Shown here: positions 43,163-51,527 of the stretch, in pieces | How the letters are laid out: each line of letters begins with the position of its first letter | Numbering within the stretch: position 1 is the first letter of the stretch | Origin: Methylorubrum rhodesianum | GTDB lineage: Bacteria > Pseudomonadota > Alphaproteobacteria > Rhizobiales > Beijerinckiaceae | Length of the DNA stretch: 64,000 bases | NCBI RefSeq assembly: GCF_014199985.1 | Contig: NZ_JACHOS010000011.1 | Span: forward strand, 161,509 to 225,508 | Direction of reading: 5' to 3' | Translations under genes and position numbers: made by a program | The notes under the pieces: model-generated | Told to the model about the DNA's origin: nothing | The model's input: only the letters and a program-made list of their open reading frames with translations | The model's database searches: none

Positions 43163-44056
43163 CGGAAGGTCCCGGTCTCCGCTCCTGCCAACGCCGGCCG
43201 CGCCCCTCCTGTTCGAAGGAGCCCGCGAAGGGAGCTCGGCGCCTGACCCCGTGCCGATCGATCCGGCCCCGGCAACGGGCGGGCCATCGAAGCGCGCAGG
43301 ACGCTGGTATCGGCAGTTTCGGTGCCATGACCTGCACGAAACCTCGCCCCAATGCCCTCGATTGCGCCTTATTGCCTTCACACTCACCGTCGATCTGCGC
43401 CAGCCTCAACTCGGAAGAGCGAAGATTAGTATCGGCTCCGGTGATGATTGATTTCGAAAACCTGCCCTCGTGGGCCCGCCGTCGTCTGAACCGGCACCGC
43501 GTGCGCGGCGGCACCGGGCTCGTCGTGCGCTGGATCTCCGTGCCGGTTGGACGGGGCACCACAAACGGAGGCGCGGAACCTCCCTCGTCACCTCCCGGAT
43601 CGCAGGGCGACGCGACGAACGGCGACGATCAACGCTCGCGCCCGCCGAACGGTTTGGGGGCATCGCCGTCCGGTGGGCGCGGGCGACCGGTGGACGAACC
43701 GACCGGCGCGGCGGAGGATAGAGCCGACGCACCGCTCCGACAGGGGTTGCCGGAACAATTATCGCTGCCCGCCCGCGGCCCAACCGCGCGCATCGGTTGA
43801 GCGGCCGGGACCGGCTCGCCGCCGCCCCGACGAGAGTCGCGGCACCGGCATGATGCCACGACATGCCGCCGGCCACGAAAAGGGCATAAGCCCTGCTTTA
43901 GGTTTGCCGACTGACGTCTGTCCTCCCCCGCCGACGCTCGGCGCCCGGGAAATCGGGTGCTTCGTCGGACACGTGACGGACAGACACGTGAGAGTCCTCG
44001 GCAGAGCAATCGGCCGGCGCCTTCGCAGGGAAGCGTCGGAAACCCATGGTGTTTCG
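43163..44056. other. Long gap without a supported gene
   Basis: 894 bp. Several open frames cross it but none has protein-like composition. The best, a 118-codon frame starting ATG at 43444 (MIDFENLPSWARRRL), is low-complexity Gly/Pro/Arg after residue 35 and lacks a ribosome site. No repeat or RNA gene is evident. Confidence 0.45.
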
Positions 44057-44596
44057 ATGAGACGAACCGGATTTCTCGGCCTCAGCATCATCGTCCTCGC
44101 CGCCGCCGGCGCGCGTGACATCGGCCCCGCCCAGGCCAGCGAGAGCGTGAGCGGGCGAGCGCGGATCCTGAGTGGCGACACGCTGGTCGTGGGCGGACGG
44201 GTGATCGGCCTCTACGGCGTGGCGGCGCCGGGCCTCAAACAGACCTGCCTGAACGCCAAGGGCCAGAACTACGCCTGCGGCGCTCACGCGGCGAAGGCGC
44301 TGGCCGCGCACCTGAAGGACGCGACCATCACCTGCCAGATCCACGAGACCGACCGTTACGGCCGCGCGCTCTCCGTCTGTCATCGCGACAAGGAGGATCT
44401 GAGCGCCTGGATGGCCGAGAAGGGCTACGCCATGGCGGAGCGGGGCGGAAAGGCCGCCTATGTCGGCGCGGAGACGGTGGCATGGGGCAAGCGCCTCGGC
44501 CTCTGGGCGGGATCCTTCGAGGACCCGACCGGGCGGCCGCGGACGAGCTACTCGAAAGCCAGTGCGGTGGCCGACGCGCAGCCCGAGACGCACTGA
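44057..44596 (+). CDS. Exported staphylococcal-nuclease-like protein, probably inactive
   Basis: 179 residues from ATG at 44057. Signal peptide about 1-28 (FLGLSIIVLAAAGARDIGPA), then an SNase (OB-fold) domain: ILSGDTLVVGGRVIGLYGVA, then ETDRYGRALSVC. The positions that align to the catalytic Arg35, Asp40 and Glu43 of staphylococcal nuclease are Gly51, Ala56 and Gly59 here; only the Arg87 equivalent (Arg103) and one Asp (Asp41) remain. Catalysis is therefore unlikely. Four cysteines (64, 74, 93, 108) could form disulfides. The 306 bp after it hold no gene that I can support. Confidence 0.8.
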   Translation: MRRTGFLGLSIIVLAAAGARDIGPAQASESVSGRARILSGDTLVVGGRVIGLYGVAAPGLKQTCLNAKGQNYACGAHAAKALAAHLKDATITCQIHETDRYGRALSVCHRDKEDLSAWMAEKGYAMAERGGKAAYVGAETVAWGKRLGLWAGSFEDPTGRPRTSYSKASAVADAQPETH

Positions 44597-44902
44597 TAAG
44601 GCCAGAGCCACCCACGGCGAAGCCCGCTTCCGCGATGCCGGCCCCGACGCGGTTACTTCCATGCGCGGGTGCGTCTCCGCACGGGACCGGCCGGCGCGGC
44701 GCCGCAGCGCCGCTTGCCGCCGGCTCGCTCCGGTGCCACCTAGGTCGCTCAGGCGCGTGGCAGGTCGGCGACGGGCACGCGACCGTCACGCGGCAGGGAT
44801 GTCGGCCCGACGTCGATCGTCCGAGATCATCCTTCGCGCCAAACCAGATCCGTCCGGGCCCATCGGCACCGGTGGCCCGCGCCAGGGAGTGATTGAGAAG
44901 CC

Positions 44903-45184
44903 ATGCGTCGTTCGATCGCCGTCTCCGCCCTCCTGCTCTCCAGCCTCATGGCAGCCGGTCCCGCGCTCGCGCAGGACGGGGGCGACACACGCCTGACCCC
45001 GACCGGCCGTAGCGTCACGGCGACGGGACAGACCAAGCCGCCGGCGCCCGGCATTCCCCAGGGGCAGGTCACCCCGACCTCCCAGGATCAGATGCTCAAG
45101 GCGCAGCGCGCCGCCCAGGCGCGCGATAAGGCCTGGGACGCCAAGATGAACAAGACCATGGGTTCGATCTGCAAGGGCTGCTGA
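44903..45184 (+). CDS. Small exported protein of unknown function
   Basis: 93 residues; signal peptide about 1-23 (SALLLSSLMAAGPALA). The mature part has a polar Thr/Pro/Gly-rich stretch and then a basic amphipathic helix (LKAQRAAQARDKAWDAKMNK), ending GSICKGC with two cysteines. That helix-plus-CxxC-like ending recurs in small exported proteins of methylobacteria. No function assigned. Confidence 0.65.
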   Translation: MRRSIAVSALLLSSLMAAGPALAQDGGDTRLTPTGRSVTATGQTKPPAPGIPQGQVTPTSQDQMLKAQRAAQARDKAWDAKMNKTMGSICKGC

Positions 45185-45593
45185 CGGCCCCCACCGAACG
45201 GAAACCCTGAGAACGCCCGTCCGCAAAGCGGATCCAGGAGGGGCGCCAGCGCGGCTCGATCGCGAGCGGGCCGCAATGCCGTCGGCGCCGGCCTCCGCCA
45301 TGCCGATGACGCCCACACGCCTGGGCTCGCGCGGGCCAGACAGCCCCCAGCGCCGAACGATTTCGCATCGCTTCCCGCTTGCACACCGCACGCGTCCGTA
45401 GTATCGGGCACGCCTTCGCGACAGTCCTTGGGATGTTCGCATCCCTTCGTACGCGGTGACCGCGCCGGCGTTCCCACGCCGATAGCGCGGTCTCTCACAT
45501 GAGCCGGGGACATCAGATCCCCATCAGGCGTCGTCCGCCGGGCAATACCGTCCGTGTGCGGAAACCCGCCTGAAACAAGGAAAGGTCACTCCC
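45185..45593 (+). promoter_or_regulatory. Structured leader region upstream of rplN
   Basis: 409 bp without a gene, ending at the rplN start. Two notable hairpins: GGGATG-TTCG-CATCCC (45430-45445), a 6-bp stem with a UUCG tetraloop, and 45459-45491, in which ACCGCGC plus CGGCGT pairs with ACGCCG plus GCGCGGT around an ATA bulge and a TCCC loop (13 pairs). A promoter must lie here because the usual upstream genes (rpsJ to rpsQ) are elsewhere. The best -35/-10 candidates near 45379-45404 are poorly spaced. The region is also the left junction of the presumed inversion. Confidence 0.5.
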
Positions 45594-45962
45594 GTGATCC
45601 AGATGCAGACGAATCTGGACGTCGCCGACAATTCGGGTGCGCGCCGCGTGATGTGCATCAAGGTGCTCGGCGGGTCGAAGCGCAAGTATGCCGGCGTCGG
45701 CGACATCATCGTCGTCTCCGTCAAGGAGGCGATCCCGCGCGGCCGCGTGAAGAAGGGCGACGTCATGAAGGCGGTCGTCGTTCGCACCGCCAAGGACGTG
45801 AAGCGCGCCGACGGTTCGGTGATCCGCTTCGACAAGAACGCCGCCGTTCTGATCAACAATCAGAAGGAGCCGGTCGGCACCCGTATCTTCGGACCGGTGC
45901 CGCGCGAGCTGCGCGCCCGCAACCACATGAAGATCATCTCGCTCGCTCCTGAGGTGCTGTGA
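45594..45962 (+). CDS. rplN: 50S ribosomal protein uL14
   Basis: 122 residues, standard length. MIQMQTNLDVADNSGARRVM and IPRGRVKKGDVMKAVVVRT are the L14 signatures. Starts with GTG, with an AAGGAAAGG ribosome site. First gene of the spc half; in most bacteria it follows rpsQ, which here is on the other strand 13 kb away. It binds 23S rRNA at the subunit interface. Its stop overlaps the rplX start by one base. Confidence 0.97.
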   Translation: MIQMQTNLDVADNSGARRVMCIKVLGGSKRKYAGVGDIIVVSVKEAIPRGRVKKGDVMKAVVVRTAKDVKRADGSVIRFDKNAAVLINNQKEPVGTRIFGPVPRELRARNHMKIISLAPEVL

Positions 45963-46276
45963 TGGCCGCCAAGATCAAGAAGGGCGACACGGTCGTCGTT
46001 CTCACCGGTCGCGACGCGGGTCGCTCCGGCGAGGTCATCCAGGTCATGCCGAAGGACGGCAAGGCCTTCGTGCGCGGCGTCAATCTGGTCAAGAAGCACC
46101 AGAAGCAGACGCAGAACGCCGAGGGCGGGATCATCTCGAAGGAGGCTGCGATCCAGCTCTCCAACCTCGCGTTCCAGGACGTGAACGGCAAGCCGACCCG
46201 CGTGGGTTTCCGCATCCTCGAAGACGGACGCAAGGTCCGGTTCGCCAAGACCACGGGGGATCAGATCGATGGCTGA
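45962..46276 (+). CDS. rplX: 50S ribosomal protein uL24
   Basis: 104 residues with the KOW motif (KKGDTVVVLTGRDAGRSGEV). Early assembly protein binding the 5' domain of 23S rRNA. Starts at ATG within the rplN stop and overlaps the rplE start by 8 bases. Confidence 0.97.
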   Translation: MAAKIKKGDTVVVLTGRDAGRSGEVIQVMPKDGKAFVRGVNLVKKHQKQTQNAEGGIISKEAAIQLSNLAFQDVNGKPTRVGFRILEDGRKVRFAKTTGDQIDG

Positions 46277-46835
46277 GGCCGACAAGAACGCCTACGTCCC
46301 GCGTCTGCGCAAGCACTACGACGAGGTCGTCCGGCAGAAGCTGATCGAGCAGTTCGGGTACAAGAACCCGATGCAGGTTCCGCAGATCGAAAAGATCGTC
46401 ATCAACATGGGCGTCGGCGAGTCCACCGCGGACTCGAAGAAGGCGACCGTGGCTGCCGGCGACCTCGCTCTGATCGCTGGCCAGAAGCCGGTCATCACCC
46501 GCGCCCGCAAGGCGATCGCGACCTTCAAGGTCCGCGAGGGCATGCCGATCGGCTGCAAGGTGACCCTGCGCAAGGCCCGCATGTACGAGTTCATGGACCG
46601 CCTGATCACGATCGCGCTGCCGCGCGTTCGCGACTTCCGCGGCCTGAACCCGCGCTCCTTCGACGGCCGCGGCAACTACGCCATGGGCCTCAAGGAGCAC
46701 CTCGTGTTCCCGGAGATCTCCTACGACAAGGCGGAGCAGACCTGGGGCATGGACATCGTCGTCCAGACGAGCGCCACCACGGACGAAGAGGCCAAGGCTC
46801 TCCTCGCCCATTTCAAGTTCCCGTTCCGGCAGTAA
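46269..46835 (+). CDS. rplE: 50S ribosomal protein uL5
   Basis: 188 residues; L5 signature NPMQVPQIEKIVINMGVGES and PIGCKVTLRKARMYEFMDRL. Binds 5S rRNA and contacts the P-site tRNA. Overlaps rplX by 8 bases, indicating coupled translation. Confidence 0.97.
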   Translation: MAEADKNAYVPRLRKHYDEVVRQKLIEQFGYKNPMQVPQIEKIVINMGVGESTADSKKATVAAGDLALIAGQKPVITRARKAIATFKVREGMPIGCKVTLRKARMYEFMDRLITIALPRVRDFRGLNPRSFDGRGNYAMGLKEHLVFPEISYDKAEQTWGMDIVVQTSATTDEEAKALLAHFKFPFRQ

Positions 46836-46876
46836 GCGGCGGCAACGTCGCTTAGACGCGGACACTGGAGACAGAC

Positions 46877-47182
46877 ATGGCTAAGAAAAGCTCAGTCGAG
46901 AAGAACAACCACCGCAAGGATCTGGTGAAGCGCTTCGCCGAGAAGCGTAAGGCCCTCCTTGCCATCGCCAACGATGAGTCCCGCGAGATGGAGGAGCGCT
47001 TCGAGGCGCGCCTGAAGCTCGCGGAGCTGCCGCGCAACTCGTCGGCCACCCGCATCCGCAACCGCTGCGAGATGACCGGCCGCCCGCGGGCCTACTACCG
47101 TAAGCTCGGCATCTCGCGCGTCGCTCTGCGCGAGCTCGGCAACCGGGGTCTTATCCCCGGTCTCGTGAAGTCCAGCTGGTAA
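46877..47182 (+). CDS. rpsN: 30S ribosomal protein uS14, zinc-free form
   Basis: 101 residues, the long form without the CxxC zinc ribbon; RNRCEMTGRPRAYYRKLGIS is typical. Follows rplE by 41 bp, with a GGAGAC site before the ATG. Binds 16S rRNA in the head of the small subunit. Confidence 0.97.
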   Translation: MAKKSSVEKNNHRKDLVKRFAEKRKALLAIANDESREMEERFEARLKLAELPRNSSATRIRNRCEMTGRPRAYYRKLGISRVALRELGNRGLIPGLVKSSW

Positions 47183-47194
47183 GGGGAGGCATCC

Positions 47195-47590
47195 ATGGTG
47201 AACGATCCCGTGGGTGATATGCTCACCCGCATCCGCAACGGCCAGAGCCGTCGCCGCAACGTCGTCCAGACCCCCGGCTCGCGCCTGCGCGCCTCGGTCC
47301 TCGACGTGCTGAAGTCCGAGGGCTACATCCGCGACTACGCGGTGCAGGACCTCGGCAATGGCCGCACCGAGTTCGCGATCGAGCTCAAGTACTACGACGG
47401 TCGCCCGGTCATCCGGGAGATCAAGCGCGTGTCGAAGCCCGGCCGCCGCGTCTACTCGTCGGTTGGCGAGTTGCCGCGCGTCGCCGACGGCCTCGGCGTC
47501 ACCATCATCTCGACCCCGCAGGGCGTCATGGCCGATCACGAGGCGCGCGAGCGCAACGTCGGCGGTGAAGTGCTCTGCAAGGTGTTCTGA
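47195..47590 (+). CDS. rpsH: 30S ribosomal protein uS8
   Basis: 131 residues; MVNDPVGDMLTRIRNGQSRR at the start and STPQGVMADHEARERNVGGE at the end are S8 landmarks. S8 binds the 16S central domain and in enterobacteria represses the spc operon. No obvious S8-site mimic was recognised in this operon. Confidence 0.97.
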   Translation: MVNDPVGDMLTRIRNGQSRRRNVVQTPGSRLRASVLDVLKSEGYIRDYAVQDLGNGRTEFAIELKYYDGRPVIREIKRVSKPGRRVYSSVGELPRVADGLGVTIISTPQGVMADHEARERNVGGEVLCKVF

Positions 47591-47607
47591 TCCGGAGGAC
47601 TAGCGAC

Positions 47608-48141
47608 ATGTCTCGCGTAGGCAAGAAGCCCGTCCCCGTCCCGTCCGGCGTCACCGCCACGGTCACGGGTCAGACGGTGAAGATGAAGGGCTCGAAGGGC
47701 GAACTCCAGTTCGTCGTCCCGCCCCAGGTCATCGTGGAGTTCAAGGACGGCGCCGTCTCGGTGCAGCCCAAGGACCAGTCGAAGCAGGCGCGCTCCCTGT
47801 GGGGCACGTCGCGCGCCCAGGTGGCGAACCTCGTCGAGGGCGTCTCCAAGGGCTTCGAGAAGAAGCTGGAGATCACCGGCGTCGGCTATCGCGCCGCGAT
47901 GGCCGGCAAGGCGCTCAAGCTCTCGCTCGGCTACAGCCACGACATCGAGTACGAGATCCCGGCCGGCATCACCATCGTGACGCCCAAGCCCACGGAGATC
48001 GTGGTGTCGGGCATCGACCGGCAGCGCGTCGGTCAGGTCGCGGCGGAGATTCGCGAGTACCGCGGTCCCGAGCCCTATAAGGGCAAGGGCGTGAAGTACG
48101 CCGGCGAGTTTATCTTCCGCAAGGAAGGCAAGAAGAAGTAA
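47608..48141 (+). CDS. rplF: 50S ribosomal protein uL6
   Basis: 177 residues with the C-terminal YKGKGVKYAGEFIFRKEGKK signature. Binds 23S rRNA near the factor-binding site. Follows rpsH by 17 bp with a GGAGGA site. Confidence 0.97.
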   Translation: MSRVGKKPVPVPSGVTATVTGQTVKMKGSKGELQFVVPPQVIVEFKDGAVSVQPKDQSKQARSLWGTSRAQVANLVEGVSKGFEKKLEITGVGYRAAMAGKALKLSLGYSHDIEYEIPAGITIVTPKPTEIVVSGIDRQRVGQVAAEIREYRGPEPYKGKGVKYAGEFIFRKEGKKK

Positions 48142-48153
48142 GGAGGGCGATTC

Positions 48154-48516
48154 ATGTCGAACAAGAACGAAGCCCTCCTGCGCCGCAAGGCGCGGGTCCG
48201 TCGGGCCCTCAAAGCCACCGCCAACGGCCGTCCGCGGCTGTCGGTGTTCCGCTCGTCCAAGCAGATCTACGTCCAGGTCATCGACGATGCCGCGGGCCGC
48301 ACGCTCGCTGCCGCGTCGAGCCTCGACAAGGATCTCAAGGCCAGCCTCAAGACCGGCGCCGACAAGGCGGCGGCCGAGGCGGTGGGCAAGCTCGTCGCCG
48401 AGCGCGCCAAGGCTGCGGGCGTCACCAAGGTCGTCTTCGACCGCTCCGGCTACATCTTCCACGGCCGCGTCAAGGCTCTCGCCGACGCCGCCCGCGAGGG
48501 TGGCCTGGACTTCTAA
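48154..48516 (+). CDS. rplR: 50S ribosomal protein uL18
   Basis: 120 residues; RPRLSVFRSSKQIYVQVIDD and DRSGYIFHGRVKALADAARE define L18, which carries 5S rRNA into the large subunit. Its stop is followed by an inverted repeat before rpsE. Confidence 0.97.
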   Translation: MSNKNEALLRRKARVRRALKATANGRPRLSVFRSSKQIYVQVIDDAAGRTLAAASSLDKDLKASLKTGADKAAAEAVGKLVAERAKAAGVTKVVFDRSGYIFHGRVKALADAAREGGLDF

Positions 48517-48525
48517 GACACCGTC

Positions 48526-48548
48526 TCCCTCCCCCTCGCGGGGAGGGA
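48526..48548 (+). repeat. REP-like hairpin between rplR and rpsE
   Basis: TCCCTCCCC (48526-48534) pairs perfectly with GGGGAGGGA (48540-48548), loop CTCGC. Similar in sequence to the palindromes at 4353-4490. It sits in a 90-bp intra-operon gap and lacks a T-run, so it may modulate mRNA stability rather than end transcription. Confidence 0.6.
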
Positions 48549-48606
48549 CGCACATCGAGCGAGCGGGTCTTACCGATCCGCGTCAGTGAGATAACAGGAA
48601 ACAGAT

Positions 48607-49185
48607 ATGGCACGTGAACGCGAGGGTCGTCGCCGCGACGACCGCGAGGAGCGCGACAGCGAATTCGTGGACAAGCTCGTCCACATCAACCGCGTCGCCA
48701 AGGTGGTGAAGGGTGGCCGTCGCTTCGGCTTCGCGGCGCTCGTCGTCGTCGGTGACCAGAAGGGCCGCGTCGGCTTCGGCCACGGCAAGGCCCGTGAGGT
48801 GCCGGAGGCGATCCGCAAGGCGACGGAAGCCGCCAAGCGCGGTCTGATCCGCGTGTCGCTCCGCGAGGGCCGCACCCTGCACCACGACGTCAACGGACGT
48901 CACGGCGCCGGCAAGGTGATCCTCCGTGCGGCGCCGCAGGGTACCGGCATCATCGCCGGCGGCCCGATGCGCGCCGTGTTCGAGACGCTCGGCATGCAGG
49001 ACGTCGTCGCCAAGTCGCTCGGTTCGTCCAACCCCTACAACCTCGTGCGCGCCACCTTCGACGCGCTCAAGAACGAGGACAGCCCGCGCTCGGTCGCGGC
49101 CCGTCGCGGTCTCAAGGTGTCGGCCCTCCAGGCCCGTCGCCGCGATGCCGACCCGGCCGACACCTCCGACGCGGCCGTCGCGTAA
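48607..49185 (+). CDS. rpsE: 30S ribosomal protein uS5
   Basis: 192 residues; EFVDKLVHINRVAKVVKGGR and GKAREVPEAIRKATEAAKRG are S5 hallmarks, with a C-terminal extension rich in Arg and Asp typical of alphaproteobacteria. Involved in translational accuracy and mRNA entry. Confidence 0.97.
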   Translation: MAREREGRRRDDREERDSEFVDKLVHINRVAKVVKGGRRFGFAALVVVGDQKGRVGFGHGKAREVPEAIRKATEAAKRGLIRVSLREGRTLHHDVNGRHGAGKVILRAAPQGTGIIAGGPMRAVFETLGMQDVVAKSLGSSNPYNLVRATFDALKNEDSPRSVAARRGLKVSALQARRRDADPADTSDAAVA

Positions 49186-49196
49186 GGGAGGGCAGC

Positions 49197-49391
49197 ATGG
49201 CTACCAAGACTGTCCGCATCGAGCAGATCGGCTCGCCGATCCGCCGCGAGGCCTCCCAGCGCGCGACGCTGATCGGCCTCAAGCTGAACAAGCTGCACCG
49301 CGTCTCCGAGCTGGAGGACACTCCCTCGGTTCGCGGCATGATCCGCAAGGTCGCGCACCTCGTGCGCGTCCTCGACGACGCCGCGGCGTAA
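49197..49391 (+). CDS. rpmD: 50S ribosomal protein uL30
   Basis: 64 residues; QIGSPIRREASQRATLIGLK and MIRKVAHLVRV identify L30. Follows rpsE by 11 bp, with a GGGAGGG ribosome site. Confidence 0.96.
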   Translation: MATKTVRIEQIGSPIRREASQRATLIGLKLNKLHRVSELEDTPSVRGMIRKVAHLVRVLDDAAA

Positions 49392-49404
49392 GGAGGGCTC
49401 CACC

Positions 49405-49914
49405 ATGAAGCTCAACGAGATCCGCGACAACGAAGGCGCGACCAAGAACCGGATGCGCGTCGGCCGGGGCATCGGCTCCGGCAAGGGCAAGACCGGCGGA
49501 CGCGGCGTGAAGGGTCAGAAGGCCCGCACCGGCGTCTCCATCAAGGGCTTCGAGGGCGGCCAGATGCCGCTGCATCGTCGCCTGCCGAAGCGCGGCTTCA
49601 ACAACATCCACGCCCACGACCTGAACGAGGTGAACCTCGGTCGCGTCCAGGCGGCGGTGGATGCGGGCAAGCTCGACGCCTCCGCTCCCGTGACGGTCGA
49701 TGCGCTGGTGAAGGCCGGCATCATCGCCCGGGCCCGCGACGGCGTGAAGCTGCTCGGCGTCGGCGAGCTGACCGCGAAGCTCAGCTTCGAGGTCACCCGC
49801 GCCTCCAAGTCGGCCGTCGAGGCCGTCGAGAAGGCCGGCGGCTCGGTGACCACGACCTTCGCCTCCGGCGTCGCCCATCGCGGCGCGACCGACGGCGCGG
49901 TTGCGTCCGCCTGA
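49405..49914 (+). CDS. rplO: 50S ribosomal protein uL15
   Basis: 169 residues, longer than the 144-residue E. coli protein because of an extended C-terminus (Ala/Gly-rich, ending GATDGAVASA). MKLNEIRDNEGATKNRMRVG and GKGKTGGRGVKGQKARTG are diagnostic. A hairpin follows before secY. Confidence 0.96.
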   Translation: MKLNEIRDNEGATKNRMRVGRGIGSGKGKTGGRGVKGQKARTGVSIKGFEGGQMPLHRRLPKRGFNNIHAHDLNEVNLGRVQAAVDAGKLDASAPVTVDALVKAGIIARARDGVKLLGVGELTAKLSFEVTRASKSAVEAVEKAGGSVTTTFASGVAHRGATDGAVASA

Positions 49915-49940
49915 CACCACGATTAAGTCGAACGCCGAAG

Positions 49941-49973
49941 CGGCGGCCCGTGCTCGCACGCGGCCGCCGTTTC
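49941..49973 (+). terminator. Terminator-like hairpin between rplO and secY
   Basis: CGGCGGCC (49941-49948) pairs with GGCCGCCG (49962-49969), with an inner CGTGC/GCACG stem and TTTCC following. It could attenuate transcription so that secY and downstream genes need their own promoter or partial read-through. Confidence 0.5.
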
Positions 49974-50028
49974 CGCTTTCAGGGACCGCTCGAGACGCGT
50001 CCCGACGGCATTTTCCGGGATATGAGAC

Positions 50029-51372
50029 ATGGCCTCAGCCGCCGAGCAGCTTGCCGCCAACCTGAATTTCGGCGCCATCGCCAAGGCCGACGAACTCAAG
50101 AAGCGCATCTGGTTCACCCTGGGTGCGCTCATCGTCTTCCGGCTCGGCACCTACATTCCGATTCCGGGAATCGATCCCGAGCAGTTCGCGCGGAACTTCC
50201 AGAACCAGGCCGGCGGCGTGCTCGGCATGTTCAACATGTTCTCGGGCGGCGCGGTCGAGCGCATGGCCGTCTTCGCGCTCAACATCATGCCCTACATCTC
50301 GGCCTCGATCATCGTGCAGCTCCTCACCTCGGTCGTGCCGAGCCTGGAGGCGCTGAAGAAGGAGGGCGAGTCGGGCCGCAAGGTCATCAACCAGTACACC
50401 CGCTACCTCACGGTGGTGCTGGCGCTGGTCCAGTCCTGGGGCATCGCCTTCGGCCTGCAGGGCTCGAACGCGGTGATCAATCCGGGTCCCTTCTTCATCC
50501 TCTCGACCGTGGTGACGCTGACCGGTGGCACGCTGTTCCTGATGTGGATCGGCGAGCAGATCACCTCGCGCGGCATCGGCAACGGTTCCTCGCTGATCAT
50601 CTTCGCCGGCATCGTCGCCCACCTGCCGGCCTCGATCTTCGGCGCCCTGGAGCTGACCCGCACCGGCGCGCTCTCGCCGGCGATCCTGCTCGGCGCCGCG
50701 GTCGCGGCGATCGCGCTGATCTACTTCATCGTCTTCATGGAGCGCGCCCAGCGCCGCCTCCTGATCAACTACCCCAAGCGCCAGGTCGGCAACCGGATGT
50801 ACGAGGGCCAGTCCTCGTTCCTGCCGCTCAAGCTCAACACCTCGGGCGTGATCCCGCCGATCTTCGCCTCGTCGCTGCTCCTGCTGCCGACGACCGTGGC
50901 GAGCTTCTCGGCCAACCAGGGCTCGACCGGCATCCTCGGGACGCTGACGGCCTATCTCGGCCATGGCCGGCCGCTCTACATGCTGGCCTATGCCGGGCTG
51001 ATCATCTTCTTCACGTTCTTCTACACGGCCATCGTCTTCAACCCGCAGGAGACTGCCGACAACCTGAAGAAGCAGGGCGGCTTCATCCCCGGCATCCGCC
51101 CCGGCGAGCGCACGGCGGCCTTCATCGACAAGGTGCTGACCCGCATCACGGTGATCGGCGCGGCCTATCTCACCTTCGTCTGCCTCGTGCCGGAGATCGT
51201 GGCCTCCTACACCTCGGCCGCGCTCGGCTTCGGCGGTACCTCGCTCCTGATCGTGGTCTCGGTCACCATGGACACCGTGGCGCAGATCCACGGGCACCTG
51301 ATGGCGCACCAGTACGAGGGTCTGGTGAAGAAGGCGAAGCTGCGCGGCGCGTCCACGACACGCCGGCGCTGA
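50029..51372 (+). CDS. secY: Protein translocase subunit SecY
   Basis: 447 residues with ten transmembrane helices. Landmarks: RLGTYIPIPGIDPEQFARNF, MPYISASIIVQLLTSVVPSL in TM2, and IGEQITSRGIGNGSSLIIFA. Forms the protein-conducting channel with SecE and SecG. 114 bp separate it from rplO. Usual spc operon position. Confidence 0.97.
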   Translation: MASAAEQLAANLNFGAIAKADELKKRIWFTLGALIVFRLGTYIPIPGIDPEQFARNFQNQAGGVLGMFNMFSGGAVERMAVFALNIMPYISASIIVQLLTSVVPSLEALKKEGESGRKVINQYTRYLTVVLALVQSWGIAFGLQGSNAVINPGPFFILSTVVTLTGGTLFLMWIGEQITSRGIGNGSSLIIFAGIVAHLPASIFGALELTRTGALSPAILLGAAVAAIALIYFIVFMERAQRRLLINYPKRQVGNRMYEGQSSFLPLKLNTSGVIPPIFASSLLLLPTTVASFSANQGSTGILGTLTAYLGHGRPLYMLAYAGLIIFFTFFYTAIVFNPQETADNLKKQGGFIPGIRPGERTAAFIDKVLTRITVIGAAYLTFVCLVPEIVASYTSAALGFGGTSLLIVVSVTMDTVAQIHGHLMAHQYEGLVKKAKLRGASTTRRR

Positions 51373-51527
51373 TCCGCCTGACAATCGAGCAGCCTCCGAC
51401 AAAGGTTCGGTGGACGCGCGCGCCGGAATTGCGCATCACAGCGGTGTGACGACGGCGTGGCTTAGGATGGGGCCCGCCGCCCATGAAAAACGAGCCCGGC
51501 GCCGGGCCTTGAGGACGGGGAGACGCT

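Noticed and set aside
43444..43800. Possible 118-residue protein starting MIDFENLPSW
   Set aside because: Only the first 35 residues look protein-like; the rest is Gly/Pro/Arg low complexity and no ribosome site precedes it.
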